Source: Anianabacter salinae
GTDB lineage: Bacteria > Pseudomonadota > Alphaproteobacteria > Rhodobacterales > Rhodobacteraceae
Assembly (NCBI RefSeq): GCF_019061145.1
Contig: NZ_JAHQZS010000009.1
Location: forward strand, 1-64,000
Direction: 5' to 3'
DNA length: 64,000 nt
Made by a program: the position numbers and the translations under genes. This document shows, one piece after another, positions 1 to 8,344 of the stretch. The notes under the pieces are model-generated. The model saw only the letters and a program-made list of their open reading frames with translations. It ran no database searches and was not told the origin of the DNA. The number at the start of each line of letters is the position of its first letter. Position 1 is the stretch's first letter.

Positions 1-792
1 TTCGATGTTACCTGGAGCGAGGCGCTGAACACGCGCGATATCGTGCTGATCGCTCCGGCTGGCTCGGACGACGAGGCCAGGGAAAGCTACGTTCCTGTCC
101 GCACGAATACCGAGGGCGAGTTGACCGCGCCTGCCCAGCCCGGGCTGTACGAAGTGCGATACAGGCAGGATGAAGGGCGGGTCATTCTGGCGTCTACCTC
201 TGTCGAAGTGGTCGCCGCCGAAGTCAGCGTGACAGCGCCCGCCCAAGTGGTCGCCGGAACCGTGTTCGATGTTACCTGGAGCGAGGCGCTGAACACGCGC
301 GATATCGTGCTGATCGCTCCGGCTGGCTCGGACGACGAGGCGAGGGAAAGCTACGTTCCCGTCCGCACGAATACCGAGGGCGAATTGACCGCGCCTGCCC
401 AGCCCGGGCTCTATGAGGTGCGCTATCGGCAGGACGCGGGGCGGGTCATTCTGGCAGCAGCGCCGTTCGAGGTGATACCCGCCGAGGTCACGTTGACGGC
501 GCCTGCGCTGGTTCGCGCCGGGGCCGAGGTTCAGGTGTCCTGGCAGCCGTCCGTCAACCCTCGCGATCTGGTGCTAATCGCCCCGGCGGGCGCGGACGCC
601 GACGAAGAGCTTAGCTATTCTCCCGCCCGCACCAACAGTGAAACCACGCTGACGGCACCGTCAGAGCCGGGCCTTTACGAAGTACGCTACAGGCTGGACG
701 AAGGCCGCCGGATCATTGCCGCCGTGCCGTTGGAAGTTGTGGCCGCAGATGCGCCTCTCGACGATGGCGCAGGGCTGAGTGCACCAGAGGCC
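1..792 (+). repeat. Three tandem 264-bp (88-codon) coding repeats
   Basis: The segment that begins TTCGATGTTACCTGG at position 1 starts again at position 265, so the period is 264 bp, exactly 88 codons. The first ~190 bp of units 1 and 2 differ at only a few positions. Unit 3 (about 529-792) is recognisable mainly at protein level, and a fourth diverged unit runs to about 1029. The near-identity of units 1 and 2 points to recent duplication or gene conversion. The array may continue left of the window. Confidence 0.85.
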
Positions 793-1032
793 GCAGCGCC
801 CGGCGAAACGATCACCGTCTCGTGGACCATAGCGCCGGACGACGCCGACCGGCGCGTTGCCCTGGCCCGTGCAGACGCGCCCGACTTTACGTGGATTTTG
901 GCCCACCCGGTCGGCACGGAAACCGAAACGGAAATCACCCTGCCCGATGAAGCTGGCCAATACGAGGTGCGGTTCCTCGATCTGAGCAGCCAGAGCGTCC
1001 TGGGGCGCTCTATCGTGGCCGTCGGCGGATGA
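1..1032 (+). CDS. Repeat-rich, probably exported protein, C-terminal part (5' end outside window)
   Basis: The reading frame is open from base 1 (it reads FDVTWSEALNTRD) to a TGA at 1030-1032, so at least 343 residues belong to a protein that starts upstream. The visible part is made of about four beta-rich modules of roughly 88 residues. Each carries a W in a 'V.W' strand, an LIAPAG or similar segment, an LTAP strand and a GLYEVRY strand. Modules 1 and 2 are almost identical and 3 and 4 are diverged. Modules of this look occur at the C-terminus of von Willebrand factor A proteins of Rhodobacteraceae; that is recalled family knowledge, and no VWA domain is visible here. An Ig-like surface or adhesion repeat protein is the alternative. 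A cluster of secreted proteins follows downstream. Confidence 0.75.
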   Translation, partial: FDVTWSEALNTRDIVLIAPAGSDDEARESYVPVRTNTEGELTAPAQPGLYEVRYRQDEGRVILASTSVEVVAAEVSVTAPAQVVAGTVFDVTWSEALNTRDIVLIAPAGSDDEARESYVPVRTNTEGELTAPAQPGLYEVRYRQDAGRVILAAAPFEVIPAEVTLTAPALVRAGAEVQVSWQPSVNPRDLVLIAPAGADADEELSYSPARTNSETTLTAPSEPGLYEVRYRLDEGRRIIAAVPLEVVAADAPLDDGAGLSAPEAAAPGETITVSWTIAPDDADRRVALARADAPDFTWILAHPVGTETETEITLPDEAGQYEVRFLDLSSQSVLGRSIVAVGG

Positions 1033-1066
1033 GACCGCACAAGGGGCCACAAGGGAGTGCGTTTCC

Positions 1067-1192
1067 ATGCGCAAGCTGACCTTCGCTGTTGCCGGGCTTG
1101 TCTTCGCCGCCCTGCCTGTGCTTGCGGTCGACCCTAGCACACCAAACGACACACTCGGCATCGACCTTAAGTCCGATGTGGTTATGGAATAA
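1067..1192 (+). CDS. Small secreted peptide of 41 residues
   Basis: A short frame opens with ATG at 1067, preceded by AAGGGAG, and closes with TAA at 1190-1192. It encodes a basic start (MRK), a hydrophobic stretch of about 16 residues and an ALPVLA-like signal-peptidase site. Only about 20 residues remain after cleavage (VDPSTPNDT...). It sits between the repeat protein and another exported protein on the same strand, with short gaps. I do not recognise a family. It may be a true small exported peptide or the truncated remnant of a longer exported protein. The signal peptide and ribosome binding site support translation. Confidence 0.45.
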   Translation: MRKLTFAVAGLVFAALPVLAVDPSTPNDTLGIDLKSDVVME

Positions 1193-1208
1193 CAGCGAGG
1201 TCCCCAAA

Positions 1209-2006
1209 ATGCTTTGGAAGCCCTTTCTCTTCGTCCTCTGGTTAATCCTCGCCGCAGCGCAGGCCAACGCCCAGTCGAGCCGGGAAACCTGCCCCACAGC
1301 ACCCCGCGACCTGCTGGTAGGGCTTGATGGCACATGGTCGGTTCAACAGGGGCCCGGCGTGATGATCGTTCCGGTCATGGGGGCCCTGCCCTTGCCTCCG
1401 CACGCGCCCTTGCGCCTGACGATGGCCTACGATCCCGAAACCGGTACCTCGCAGTTGACCGGAAACGGGCCGAACGAGCAGTTGATCATGTTCCCGACCC
1501 ACGAGTCGCTGGTGCCGCAAATCCAGGAGATGGTGAGCGCGGCGGACAAGGAGAACCTGTTGAACATCGGGACGGACTGCGACTGGTACGCCCTGCCGCT
1601 GATGGTTGGGACGAACACCTATTCGCTTGAATCGCCGGGCTTCGTCGAAACCGGTACGACGGTCCTCGCGCTGTTTCTGCCGGGCGTATCCAATGAATTG
1701 ACGCAGTCGGCGATCAAGTCGACAGCGGTCTGCCTGACGGGCAAGGACAAACAGGAGATCGCCGACCTGATGGGAGGCGGCCGCGCTCAGAACATGATCG
1801 ACGCTTTGGAAAACGTCGAGTTGGCAGGGCCTCTGTTCGTGGCCCAGGACTTCGGCTGCGCTGTCACTCCAAGCTCTGGCGAGATGACGATGACCCTGCT
1901 GGTCAAGTTCCAAAGCCCCGAGTCCGGCACCGGAATGCTGATCTTCGAGGTCAACCAGGGCGGCACGCGCGCCATCGCGAAGGCGCCTGTGACCATGAGC
2001 CGATAA
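1209..2006 (+). CDS. Secreted protein of unknown function
   Basis: The start at ATG 1209 is chosen because AGCGAGG lies just upstream and because the protein then begins with a typical signal peptide (MLWKPFLFVLWLIL..., cleaved near AQANAQ). The mature protein is about 243 residues with four cysteines that could form disulfides in the periplasm. It starts with a 'DLLVGLDGTW' segment that resembles 'DLVGDY' in the next gene, so the two may be distant paralogues. The gap to the next gene is 18 bp, which suggests co-transcription. No enzyme motif was seen and I do not recognise a family. Confidence 0.7.
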   Translation: MLWKPFLFVLWLILAAAQANAQSSRETCPTAPRDLLVGLDGTWSVQQGPGVMIVPVMGALPLPPHAPLRLTMAYDPETGTSQLTGNGPNEQLIMFPTHESLVPQIQEMVSAADKENLLNIGTDCDWYALPLMVGTNTYSLESPGFVETGTTVLALFLPGVSNELTQSAIKSTAVCLTGKDKQEIADLMGGGRAQNMIDALENVELAGPLFVAQDFGCAVTPSSGEMTMTLLVKFQSPESGTGMLIFEVNQGGTRAIAKAPVTMSR

Positions 2007-2024
2007 CCGCGAAGGAGATGGCCA

Positions 2025-2600
2025 ATGGAGGGCCGACTTCAGACTGTCTGCAAGGCGATCGCGTCCAGCCTGATCCTCGCTGCGCCCTGCCTGCCGATCC
2101 CCGTTGCGGCGCAAGATGCGGATGCCATGGTATTTTGCGAATACCAACCCTCGCTGGAGGATCTCGTCGGCGATTACATGGTGATGACCGGGCCGGGGGC
2201 CTTGTCCTCTGGCGGGGTCGAAATTCCGATGCCGAATGTCCAGGAGTACCGCGCAACCCTTGCGATGATCGACGGCGTGCTGGTGCTTTACGCCGATGAC
2301 ACCCAACCCATCGACCTGCTGCCGGTTGCAGCGGATGAACCGGATTGGACATGGTCCGACTCCGACATCCTCGAGATGCCCAACAGCGAAGACATGAGCC
2401 TGCTCGAAGGGTGTGACATCAACTCGCTTCTCCGGCTTAGCGGAACGGGGATCGCAACCTCTCAGGAGGGTCGACAATTCGAATTCACGATCCGCCTGTT
2501 CGCCGGGCGGCAAGGGTGGCTGTACGGGGGGCAATCGTCATGGTCCGTCGATGGCATGACGATGAACCAGAGGCTTGAGTTGTCAGGGGTCGACAACTGA
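2025..2600 (+). CDS. Secreted protein of unknown function, possible paralogue of the upstream gene
   Basis: ATG 2025 has a strong ribosome binding site (AAGGAG). The 191-residue product starts with a signal peptide ending near PVAAQDADA. The mature part has two cysteines and an 'EDLVGDYMVMTGPG' stretch comparable to the start of the mature upstream protein. Both look like small periplasmic beta-rich proteins. The gene ends 22 bp before the convergent histidine kinase gene. No known domain recognised. Confidence 0.7.
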   Translation: MEGRLQTVCKAIASSLILAAPCLPIPVAAQDADAMVFCEYQPSLEDLVGDYMVMTGPGALSSGGVEIPMPNVQEYRATLAMIDGVLVLYADDTQPIDLLPVAADEPDWTWSDSDILEMPNSEDMSLLEGCDINSLLRLSGTGIATSQEGRQFEFTIRLFAGRQGWLYGGQSSWSVDGMTMNQRLELSGVDN

Positions 2601-2622
2601 TCGAGGCGCAGCCTCACCGGCC

Positions 2623-3990
2623 TTACGCAAAGGACCGCTCGGCGCTTGGCGCCACATGCGGTTCTGCCCATTCAGCGGGAAGCTTCAGGGTAAAGACCGA
2701 CCCGATGCCGGAACGACTGACGAACTCCAGATCGCCGCCAAGAAGCCGCGCAAGCTGATAGGACGTCGACAGCCCCACGCCCGTGCCCGGCATGCCCTGC
2801 GCCGTGCTGGCGCGAAAGAAACGGCTGAACAGCTTGTCCTGTTCGTCGTCCGGCACCCCGATCCCGCGATCCTCGACCGCGAAACGGATCTGCCTGCTCT
2901 CGGCCTTGACGGTCAGCGATATGGGCTCGGTTTCGGGCGAGTACTTGACCGCGTTCGAGATGAGATTGGTCAGGATCTGCTCGGCCAGAACCGGATCGGT
3001 CGTGAACGACGCGGGCACCTCGTCGCCGATCCTGATGTTCAGCGTCCGGGCGGGCGTCTCCGTCAACTGACGCTGTTTCACACGCTTCAGAAGGTCGTCG
3101 ATCTCGCAATCCGCGGGCGCGGCGGTGACATTGCCCGCCTCAAGCCGGACGACATCAAGCGTGGCATCGAGCAGGCCGGTCAAACCCCTGATTTCCGCTC
3201 GGACCTGCCTGGCCCTTTCCTCGATCGCGTCACGGGGCATCTTGCCGCCACTGCGCAGCACGCGCTGCATCGCTGAATCGATCACCGCAAGAGGCGTTCG
3301 GAACTGGTGCGAGATCAGCGCCATGAAGCCACGATAGAGCTCAGCGGTTTCGCGTTCACGGGACAGGACGTTCCGCACCCTCTGACGCTCGACCATCGCG
3401 CGCAGCAAGGTGAACGACAGAAAGGCGCCCAAGGCGATGATCGCCACGATGGATATGATGACCTGGTTGATGGCAAGACGCTGCCGGTCCACCCGCGCGC
3501 CGGTTGCCTCCCACTGCCGGACCATGGACCGGTTGCCCGCAACCCCGAGGGCCGCGATCAGCGGCGCAAGCGTTTCATGGATCGACGCTGCGGTTTCGGT
3601 GGCGCCGAAGGACAGGCCGAGGATCTGCGGCTCCAGCGCCCGTGTGGCGCGCGCGGCGGCGTCTATGTCATCCGCCAGGCCAAGCGACTGGATGTAGCGC
3701 AGCTGCGGCCCCTCCGACAGCAGCGTCAATCGGCTGTGCACGACGTTGTAGCGGCGTTCGACATCCGCCGTGACCTCTGGAATGCCTGCCTGCCGGGCAA
3801 CCGCGGAATCCAGAAGCAGGACGGCAGACTGGGCGCGGGAAATCACCCAGAGCATGTTGTCGCCCTCGTTCTCACGCATTTCGGCTTCGGTCTCGGCCAG
3901 CCTCAGGACAGCGAAGGCAAGAAGGATGGCGAATGCGACGATGGCGGTCCCTGCCACGGCATAGGCCGCAAGGTCGCGCCGCCGGGTCAT
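2623..3990 (-). CDS. Membrane-bound sensor histidine kinase
   Basis: The 455-residue protein has a transmembrane helix at about residues 9-31, an extracytoplasmic sensor region of about 140 residues and a second helix at about 174-198. A dimerisation/phosphoacceptor domain follows with the H-box ISHQFRTPL (H228). The HATPase domain carries NLISNAVKYSP (N box), EDRGIGVP (G1 box) and GTGVGLS (G2 box). It should autophosphorylate and pass phosphate to a response regulator, but none is adjacent; the nearest is at 10,557-11,648. Its ATG overlaps the stop of the upstream molybdopterin-fold gene by 4 bp (ATGA), so the two are translationally coupled. That suggests the upstream protein helps sense the signal. 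Confidence 0.92.
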   Translation of the reverse strand: MTRRRDLAAYAVAGTAIVAFAILLAFAVLRLAETEAEMRENEGDNMLWVISRAQSAVLLLDSAVARQAGIPEVTADVERRYNVVHSRLTLLSEGPQLRYIQSLGLADDIDAAARATRALEPQILGLSFGATETAASIHETLAPLIAALGVAGNRSMVRQWEATGARVDRQRLAINQVIISIVAIIALGAFLSFTLLRAMVERQRVRNVLSRERETAELYRGFMALISHQFRTPLAVIDSAMQRVLRSGGKMPRDAIEERARQVRAEIRGLTGLLDATLDVVRLEAGNVTAAPADCEIDDLLKRVKQRQLTETPARTLNIRIGDEVPASFTTDPVLAEQILTNLISNAVKYSPETEPISLTVKAESRQIRFAVEDRGIGVPDDEQDKLFSRFFRASTAQGMPGTGVGLSTSYQLARLLGGDLEFVSRSGIGSVFTLKLPAEWAEPHVAPSAERSFA

Positions 3991-4574
3991 TTCACATCCA
4001 GCTCGATCAGTTGCCAGACCCAGCGATAGTCGTAGCGAATATCCTGCAGCTCGGCATGATCGTCGCGCGGATAGACGATCCAGAGCGGCCCCTTGTCGCT
4101 GGGCAACAACCGCTGGCCATCCATGTGGGTGGCGACAAGCACATCGAACCGCTCGAAATCCTCCATCGGGATGTCGATGACGTAGTCGTTGAGCGCGGTC
4201 GCCGTCACCGTCTCGCCCACGGCACCGACGTGATCCAGCAGATCGCGCATCAGGAACCCGTCGAACCGCTTCACACCATCGGTGACCACGGTCGTCGTCT
4301 CGAGAACTGTCGCGGGAAGCGCGGCGAGCATGGCCTCGTCGAAGACGGCCCTGCCCTCCCGGTTGGTCCGCGAGATGTTTCCGCGAAGGGCAAGAACGAC
4401 TTCACCGGTCGGAGGCTCAAGCGCGTCTTCGCGGGATTGGGCAGCAGACAGATCCGGGCACAGCAGGGCCAGGGCGCACGCGGCGCCAAGTCTCGCCAAC
4501 GCCCATCGTCCCCGCGGCGCTGCTCCAGTGCCCCCGTCATATGGATCAGTTCCGGCAAGCATGTTGTCCGGCAT
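3987..4574 (-). CDS. Exported molybdopterin-binding-fold (SUOX-like) protein
   Basis: The 195-residue product has a hydrophobic segment at about residues 24-45 (probable signal sequence or anchor), followed by a domain resembling the oxidoreductase molybdopterin-binding fold. The fold is suggested by FDGFLMRDLLDHVG, by ALNDYVIDIP and by the late motif GPLWIVYPRDD. I do not see the cysteine that ligates molybdenum in sulfite-oxidase enzymes, so it may bind a ligand rather than catalyse. Start 4574 is preferred because AAGG lies a few bases upstream. It is the first gene of a two-gene operon with the histidine kinase and overlaps it by 4 bp. Confidence 0.65.
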   Translation of the reverse strand: MPDNMLAGTDPYDGGTGAAPRGRWALARLGAACALALLCPDLSAAQSREDALEPPTGEVVLALRGNISRTNREGRAVFDEAMLAALPATVLETTTVVTDGVKRFDGFLMRDLLDHVGAVGETVTATALNDYVIDIPMEDFERFDVLVATHMDGQRLLPSDKGPLWIVYPRDDHAELQDIRYDYRWVWQLIELDVK

Positions 4575-4789
4575 CGACCTTGCCCCGGTGTCCTTGCAGA
4601 ATGCCCATCAGGAAACCAGACAAGGGCGGCCCTGTCTACGTCCGCCCCCCGCTTCCAGTTGGTCAATCCGATGGACACGAGGACCTGGCCGTCAGAGCCG
4701 CCAAGATCGAAACGGCAGGCAAGGACAGATCGCGCTTTAGGCGGCGCTCCTTGCGCGCGGTCAAGAAAGATGTCGCGGCCTCGAACCTG

Positions 4790-5275
4790 TCAGTGCTTGT
4801 CCGACATCGAGGCATTGCGCCAGTTCGGGTCAACCTCTGGCGGGTTCGGCGTCAGGCCGACATGTTTGATCGCCAACACGCCGCAATACTCGTCCTTTTC
4901 GCTGGCATCACCGCTGATGCCGACGGCGCCCACGACAAAGCCCTCGGCATCCTGGATCAGCGTGCCGCCCGGCACCGGCACGAACCGGCCTTCGGAGGCG
5001 ACGGCGATCGATGTCTGGAACACCGGGCGCGCCGACAGGTAATCCCGCGCCTGACGGCTGGGCATGCCCATGCCGAGCGATCCCCATGCCTTGCCGAAGG
5101 CGATGCTGAAGCGCACGAGGCCAGAGCCGTCCTCGGATTTCATTGCGACCATGCGCCCGCCCGCATCCAACACCACGACCGTCAGGGGTTTCATGCCTTC
5201 GGCGCGCCCAAGCTCCAGAGCCTTGTCGAGGATGGCCGCCGCAAGCTCGAGGCTGAGTGTGGTCTTAAGTTTCAT
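4790..5275 (-). CDS. GlcG/HbpS-family protein
   Basis: A 161-residue single-domain protein with features of the GlcG/HbpS (DUF336) family. These are the early strand PLTVVVLDAGGRMVAM, a central segment with VPGGTLIQD, the GAVGISGD motif and a C-terminal helix. Members are known from glycolate and other organic-acid utilisation loci and as haem-binding sensors; their exact role is unclear. It lies 22 bp downstream of dctM on the same strand and is probably the last gene of the TRAP operon, so a role with the transported acid is inferred. Confidence 0.8.
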   Translation of the reverse strand: MKLKTTLSLELAAAILDKALELGRAEGMKPLTVVVLDAGGRMVAMKSEDGSGLVRFSIAFGKAWGSLGMGMPSRQARDYLSARPVFQTSIAVASEGRFVPVPGGTLIQDAEGFVVGAVGISGDASEKDEYCGVLAIKHVGLTPNPPEVDPNWRNASMSDKH

Positions 5276-5297
5276 TCGGTCGCTCCAACAATAAACG

Positions 5298-6620
5298 TCA
5301 TCCGCGCATCAGGTCCGGCAGCCAGGTGACGATCTCGGGAAACATCAGCAGGACGATGATCGTGATGACGTCAGCCACGAAGAAGATCGCGATGCCCCGG
5401 AACACATCGGACAAGGGTATGTCCGGCCTGACCGCGTTGACCACAAAACAGTTGAGACCGATGGGCGGTGTGACCAGACAGATTTCGGCCATCTTCACGA
5501 CGATGATCCCGAACCAGATTGAATCGTAGCCCAGTGCCATGACCGCCGGATAGACGACCGGCAGGGTCAGCAGCAGCATGCCGATCGCATCCATGAACAT
5601 GCCCAGCACGGCATAAGCCAGCAGGATGCAGATCATTATCATCAACGGCGGGACATCAAGTGCCACGATCCAGGCCGTAAAGGCGTCGGCCACGCCGGAG
5701 AAGCCAAGGAAGCGGACAAATATCGTCACACCCCAGATCAGCGAGAAGATCATTACCGTCAGTTTCGCGGTTTCCATCAACGATCCGCGAATGGCGCGCA
5801 AAGGAGTGCCGCGGAGGATCGCAACAAGAAACACCACACCGGCCCCCAGCGCGCCCGCCTCGGTCGGGGTCGCCCAGCCCTGATAGACAGCGGAAATGAT
5901 GATGACCACGACACAGAAGATCGGGAACAGCGGCGGCAGGGACACCATCCGCTCGGTCCAGGTGAACCCCTTGATTGCGGGGGCTTCGTGGGGTCGAAAC
6001 TTGGCCCAGCATATGATGATGCCCGCATAGATGATGGCCGAGACAAGGCCGGGCAGGAAGCCCGCAAGCAACAGGCGGCCTACGGACTCTTCGACAATGA
6101 TGGCGTAGATCACCAGGATGGCCGAAGGAGGGATCAGCGTCGCCAGCGTACCACCGGCAGCAACAACCCCTGCGGCAAGTTTGCGGTCATACCCGTATTT
6201 CAGCATCTCGGGGATCGCGACGCGGGCAAATACTGCCGAGGTGGCGGTAGAGGCACCCGACACAGCTGCGAAACCCGCAGTTGCGAACACCGTGGATACA
6301 GCAAGACCTCCGGGCAACCATCCCAGCCACTTGCGCGCCGCATCGAACAGCTGTTCGGTCATGCCCGCGTGAAATGCGACAAAGCCGATAAAGATGAACA
6401 TCGGCAGCACGCTGAGCGCATAGGTGGACGACTTGGCGTGCGGCACGATGCCGACGATCCCTGCCGCAGGGCCCCAACCCAGCAGTTCCACCAGGCCCAG
6501 AAGGCCGATCAGCCCTACGGCAAAGACCACCCTCACGCCGATGACGACTAGCACAAGCAGCAGCCCTATCCCGATCAGGCCCACCAGAAGCGGGTTCGAG
6601 AATCCGATCCCGATCAGCAT
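5298..6620 (-). CDS. dctM: TRAP transporter large permease subunit (DctM)
   Basis: A highly hydrophobic protein of 440 residues with about 12 predicted membrane helices. It has features of the DctM family: the glycine-rich GGTLATLIPPSAILVIYAI segment, a 'PTEAGALGAG' segment and the conserved MFMDAIGMLLLTLPVVYP. It forms the ion-coupled translocation channel of a tripartite carboxylate transporter with DctQ and DctP. The internal ATG at 6620 is chosen because it follows the dctQ stop by one base (TGACATG). A longer frame would run into dctQ. Confidence 0.93.
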   Translation of the reverse strand: MLIGIGFSNPLLVGLIGIGLLLVLVVIGVRVVFAVGLIGLLGLVELLGWGPAAGIVGIVPHAKSSTYALSVLPMFIFIGFVAFHAGMTEQLFDAARKWLGWLPGGLAVSTVFATAGFAAVSGASTATSAVFARVAIPEMLKYGYDRKLAAGVVAAGGTLATLIPPSAILVIYAIIVEESVGRLLLAGFLPGLVSAIIYAGIIICWAKFRPHEAPAIKGFTWTERMVSLPPLFPIFCVVVIIISAVYQGWATPTEAGALGAGVVFLVAILRGTPLRAIRGSLMETAKLTVMIFSLIWGVTIFVRFLGFSGVADAFTAWIVALDVPPLMIMICILLAYAVLGMFMDAIGMLLLTLPVVYPAVMALGYDSIWFGIIVVKMAEICLVTPPIGLNCFVVNAVRPDIPLSDVFRGIAIFFVADVITIIVLLMFPEIVTWLPDLMRG

Positions 6621-6621
6621 G

Positions 6622-7233
6622 TCATCTGCCTCCGTCGTCGGTGGCGTCGGCGCTGATGGCCTCATCACGAGCCTGATCGGCGGCGTCCTTTATCAGGATC
6701 ACGCCTTCAGGGGCGAGCGACGGGTTGAAAAGCAGTCGGATCGACCCGGCAAGCTGGATGCCCAGCCGGATGAACCAGATGGAAAAGGCGACCGGCACCA
6801 CCAGTTTCGACGGCCAGACCGGATATTCGGCGTCGATGGTGGTATCGCCCAACTCGTAGGACCGTTGGAAATGCTCGAAGCTGTAGTAAATCAGCACCCC
6901 CACTACGAACATGGACAGCAAGGTGCCGACCACTTCAGCGGCCCAGAGCGGTCGGCCCTTCAGATTGCCCAGCAGCAATTCCATGCGGATATGCGCACCC
7001 ATGCGTTGCGTATAGGCCGCCCCCAAGAACGCCATACCCGCCATCGAAAGCTCGACCAGATCGATGTAGCCGGACAGCGGCGCGTTGAAGACGGTGCGCA
7101 GCACGATCTGGGCAATGCCAAGCACCATCAGCGCAAAGATGAAGAACGCCGCGACAAAATTCGCTGCATCCTCAACGGGTATCAATGTTCTGTCCCAGCG
7201 ACTGATCGGGCCGCTGCGTGCGTCGCTTTTCAT
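6622..7233 (-). CDS. dctQ: TRAP transporter small permease subunit (DctQ)
   Basis: From ATG 7233 the product is 203 residues with four hydrophobic helices (for example AAFFIFALMVLGIAQIVL and LSMFVVGVLIYY). A short cytosolic N-terminus and a charged C-terminal tail complete it. This matches the size and topology of DctQ, which bridges the binding protein and the large permease. The frame is open further upstream, but the upstream part is arginine-rich, unlike DctQ, and reads through the dctP terminator, so the internal start is used. It is followed directly by dctM. Confidence 0.88.
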   Translation of the reverse strand: MKSDARSGPISRWDRTLIPVEDAANFVAAFFIFALMVLGIAQIVLRTVFNAPLSGYIDLVELSMAGMAFLGAAYTQRMGAHIRMELLLGNLKGRPLWAAEVVGTLLSMFVVGVLIYYSFEHFQRSYELGDTTIDAEYPVWPSKLVVPVAFSIWFIRLGIQLAGSIRLLFNPSLAPEGVILIKDAADQARDEAISADATDDGGR

Positions 7234-7264
7234 TGCGAGATATCCGGTGTTGGGATCGAAGGAA

Positions 7265-7292
7265 GCCCCGCAGGGATTTGTCCCTGCGGGGC
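7265..7292. terminator. Perfect 12-bp hairpin between dctP and dctQ
   Basis: GCCCCGCAGGGA (7265-7276) and TCCCTGCGGGGC (7281-7292) are perfectly complementary around a TTTG loop, 9 bp after the dctP stop. There is no clear U-tract on the minus strand. It may therefore act as a partial terminator or RNA-stabilising element, which would keep the binding protein more abundant than the permeases, rather than as a full terminator. Confidence 0.7.
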
Positions 7293-7300
7293 AGTCGCGC

Positions 7301-8344
7301 CTAGTTGGTCGCCGCTTGCGCCTCTTCGGCGTAAACAAAGATCGCGTCAAAGACCGCCTGGCTGTCGAAGGTGTCCTTGTTGTCTTCGATCCACTTGTCC
7401 CAGACGGGGCGGCCAGCAACTTCGCGGAACTCCGCGATCTGTTCGTCGGAATAGGTGATCTTTTCCATCGTGCTTTCGAACAGCTTGAGGTTGCCTTCGT
7501 CCTGGGCGGCGTAGGCAGCCTGTTGGGTGTCCAGGACCAGATCGCGGTTATCCATCAGGAAATCCTGATACGCGGTCGGCAATGCCTCGAACGCAGTCTT
7601 GTTGAGCACCCAACCGCATTCCGACGTGCCGGGCGCCATGTTGGACGTGTACCATTCGGCCTCTTCATTGATCTTGAACGCGACATGGGCGTAGGTCATG
7701 GGAAAGGCGGCGGCATCAACGGTGCCGTTCTGGAACGCGGTCAGTGTTTCGGCGGCAGACAGCGTCTGGTTTATCGCGCCGATGGTTTCCATCGCATCGC
7801 CAAGACCGCCGCCGGCACGGACCCTTTTACCCTTCCATCCGTCCAGAGTGGTGGGGGCAGGACCAGTGCCCATGATCTCGTATTGTGGCAGCAGGCCGGA
7901 CGCGTATGGGATCGCGTTCCACTTCGCCATGTCCGCGACGATGGCGGGATGATCGAACATCTTCTTGAAGACGTACTTGTGAACTTCCGGGTCACCGATC
8001 GGCAGGAACGGCAGCGAGAAGACCATCCAGGCGGGGTTCTTGCCGGGATGGTAGAAATTGCAGATGCCCGCGCCCTCGAAGGCATTCAGCTTGAGCCCGT
8101 CGAGGTTCTCGCGCGAGTTACCCAATTGATCGGCATAGAAAATCTTGATCTGGAACTTGCCGTCCGTGGCTTCGGCAGCCTTTTCCGCCAGCGCCTCCAT
8201 GCCGGAGGTCAAGGCCCGTGGGTTGCCATACATCGAGATCTTCCAGAAAACGGCGGGCCCTTCGATTTCGGCGGCCGAGGCCGGGCTTGCGATCTGCAGT
8301 CCTGCCAGCGCAAGGGCAACCAAGGGCGCGAGGTGCTTGTTCAT
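7301..8344 (-). CDS. dctP: TRAP transporter periplasmic substrate-binding protein (DctP family)
   Basis: A 347-residue protein with a signal peptide (cleavage near ASPASAAE), followed by a DctP/TAXI-like fold. It has the early strand WKISMYGN, a central GLLPQYEIMGTGP segment, the domain-linker region with GKRVRAGGGLGDAM and the AFPMTYAHVAFKINEEAEWY segment that packs near the ligand. It captures an organic acid or similar solute in the periplasm for DctQM; the ligand cannot be read from the sequence. GGGAG lies 9 bp before the ATG. It is the first gene of the dctPQM-glcG operon. Confidence 0.92.
   Translation of the reverse strand: MNKHLAPLVALALAGLQIASPASAAEIEGPAVFWKISMYGNPRALTSGMEALAEKAAEATDGKFQIKIFYADQLGNSRENLDGLKLNAFEGAGICNFYHPGKNPAWMVFSLPFLPIGDPEVHKYVFKKMFDHPAIVADMAKWNAIPYASGLLPQYEIMGTGPAPTTLDGWKGKRVRAGGGLGDAMETIGAINQTLSAAETLTAFQNGTVDAAAFPMTYAHVAFKINEEAEWYTSNMAPGTSECGWVLNKTAFEALPTAYQDFLMDNRDLVLDTQQAAYAAQDEGNLKLFESTMEKITYSDEQIAEFREVAGRPVWDKWIEDNKDTFDSQAVFDAIFVYAEEAQAATN

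Noticed and set aside
1242-2534. 430-codon minus-strand frame opposite the secreted proteins
   Set aside because: Composition is arginine/glutamine/histidine-rich without signal or domain, while the plus-strand frames have signal peptides and ribosome binding sites.
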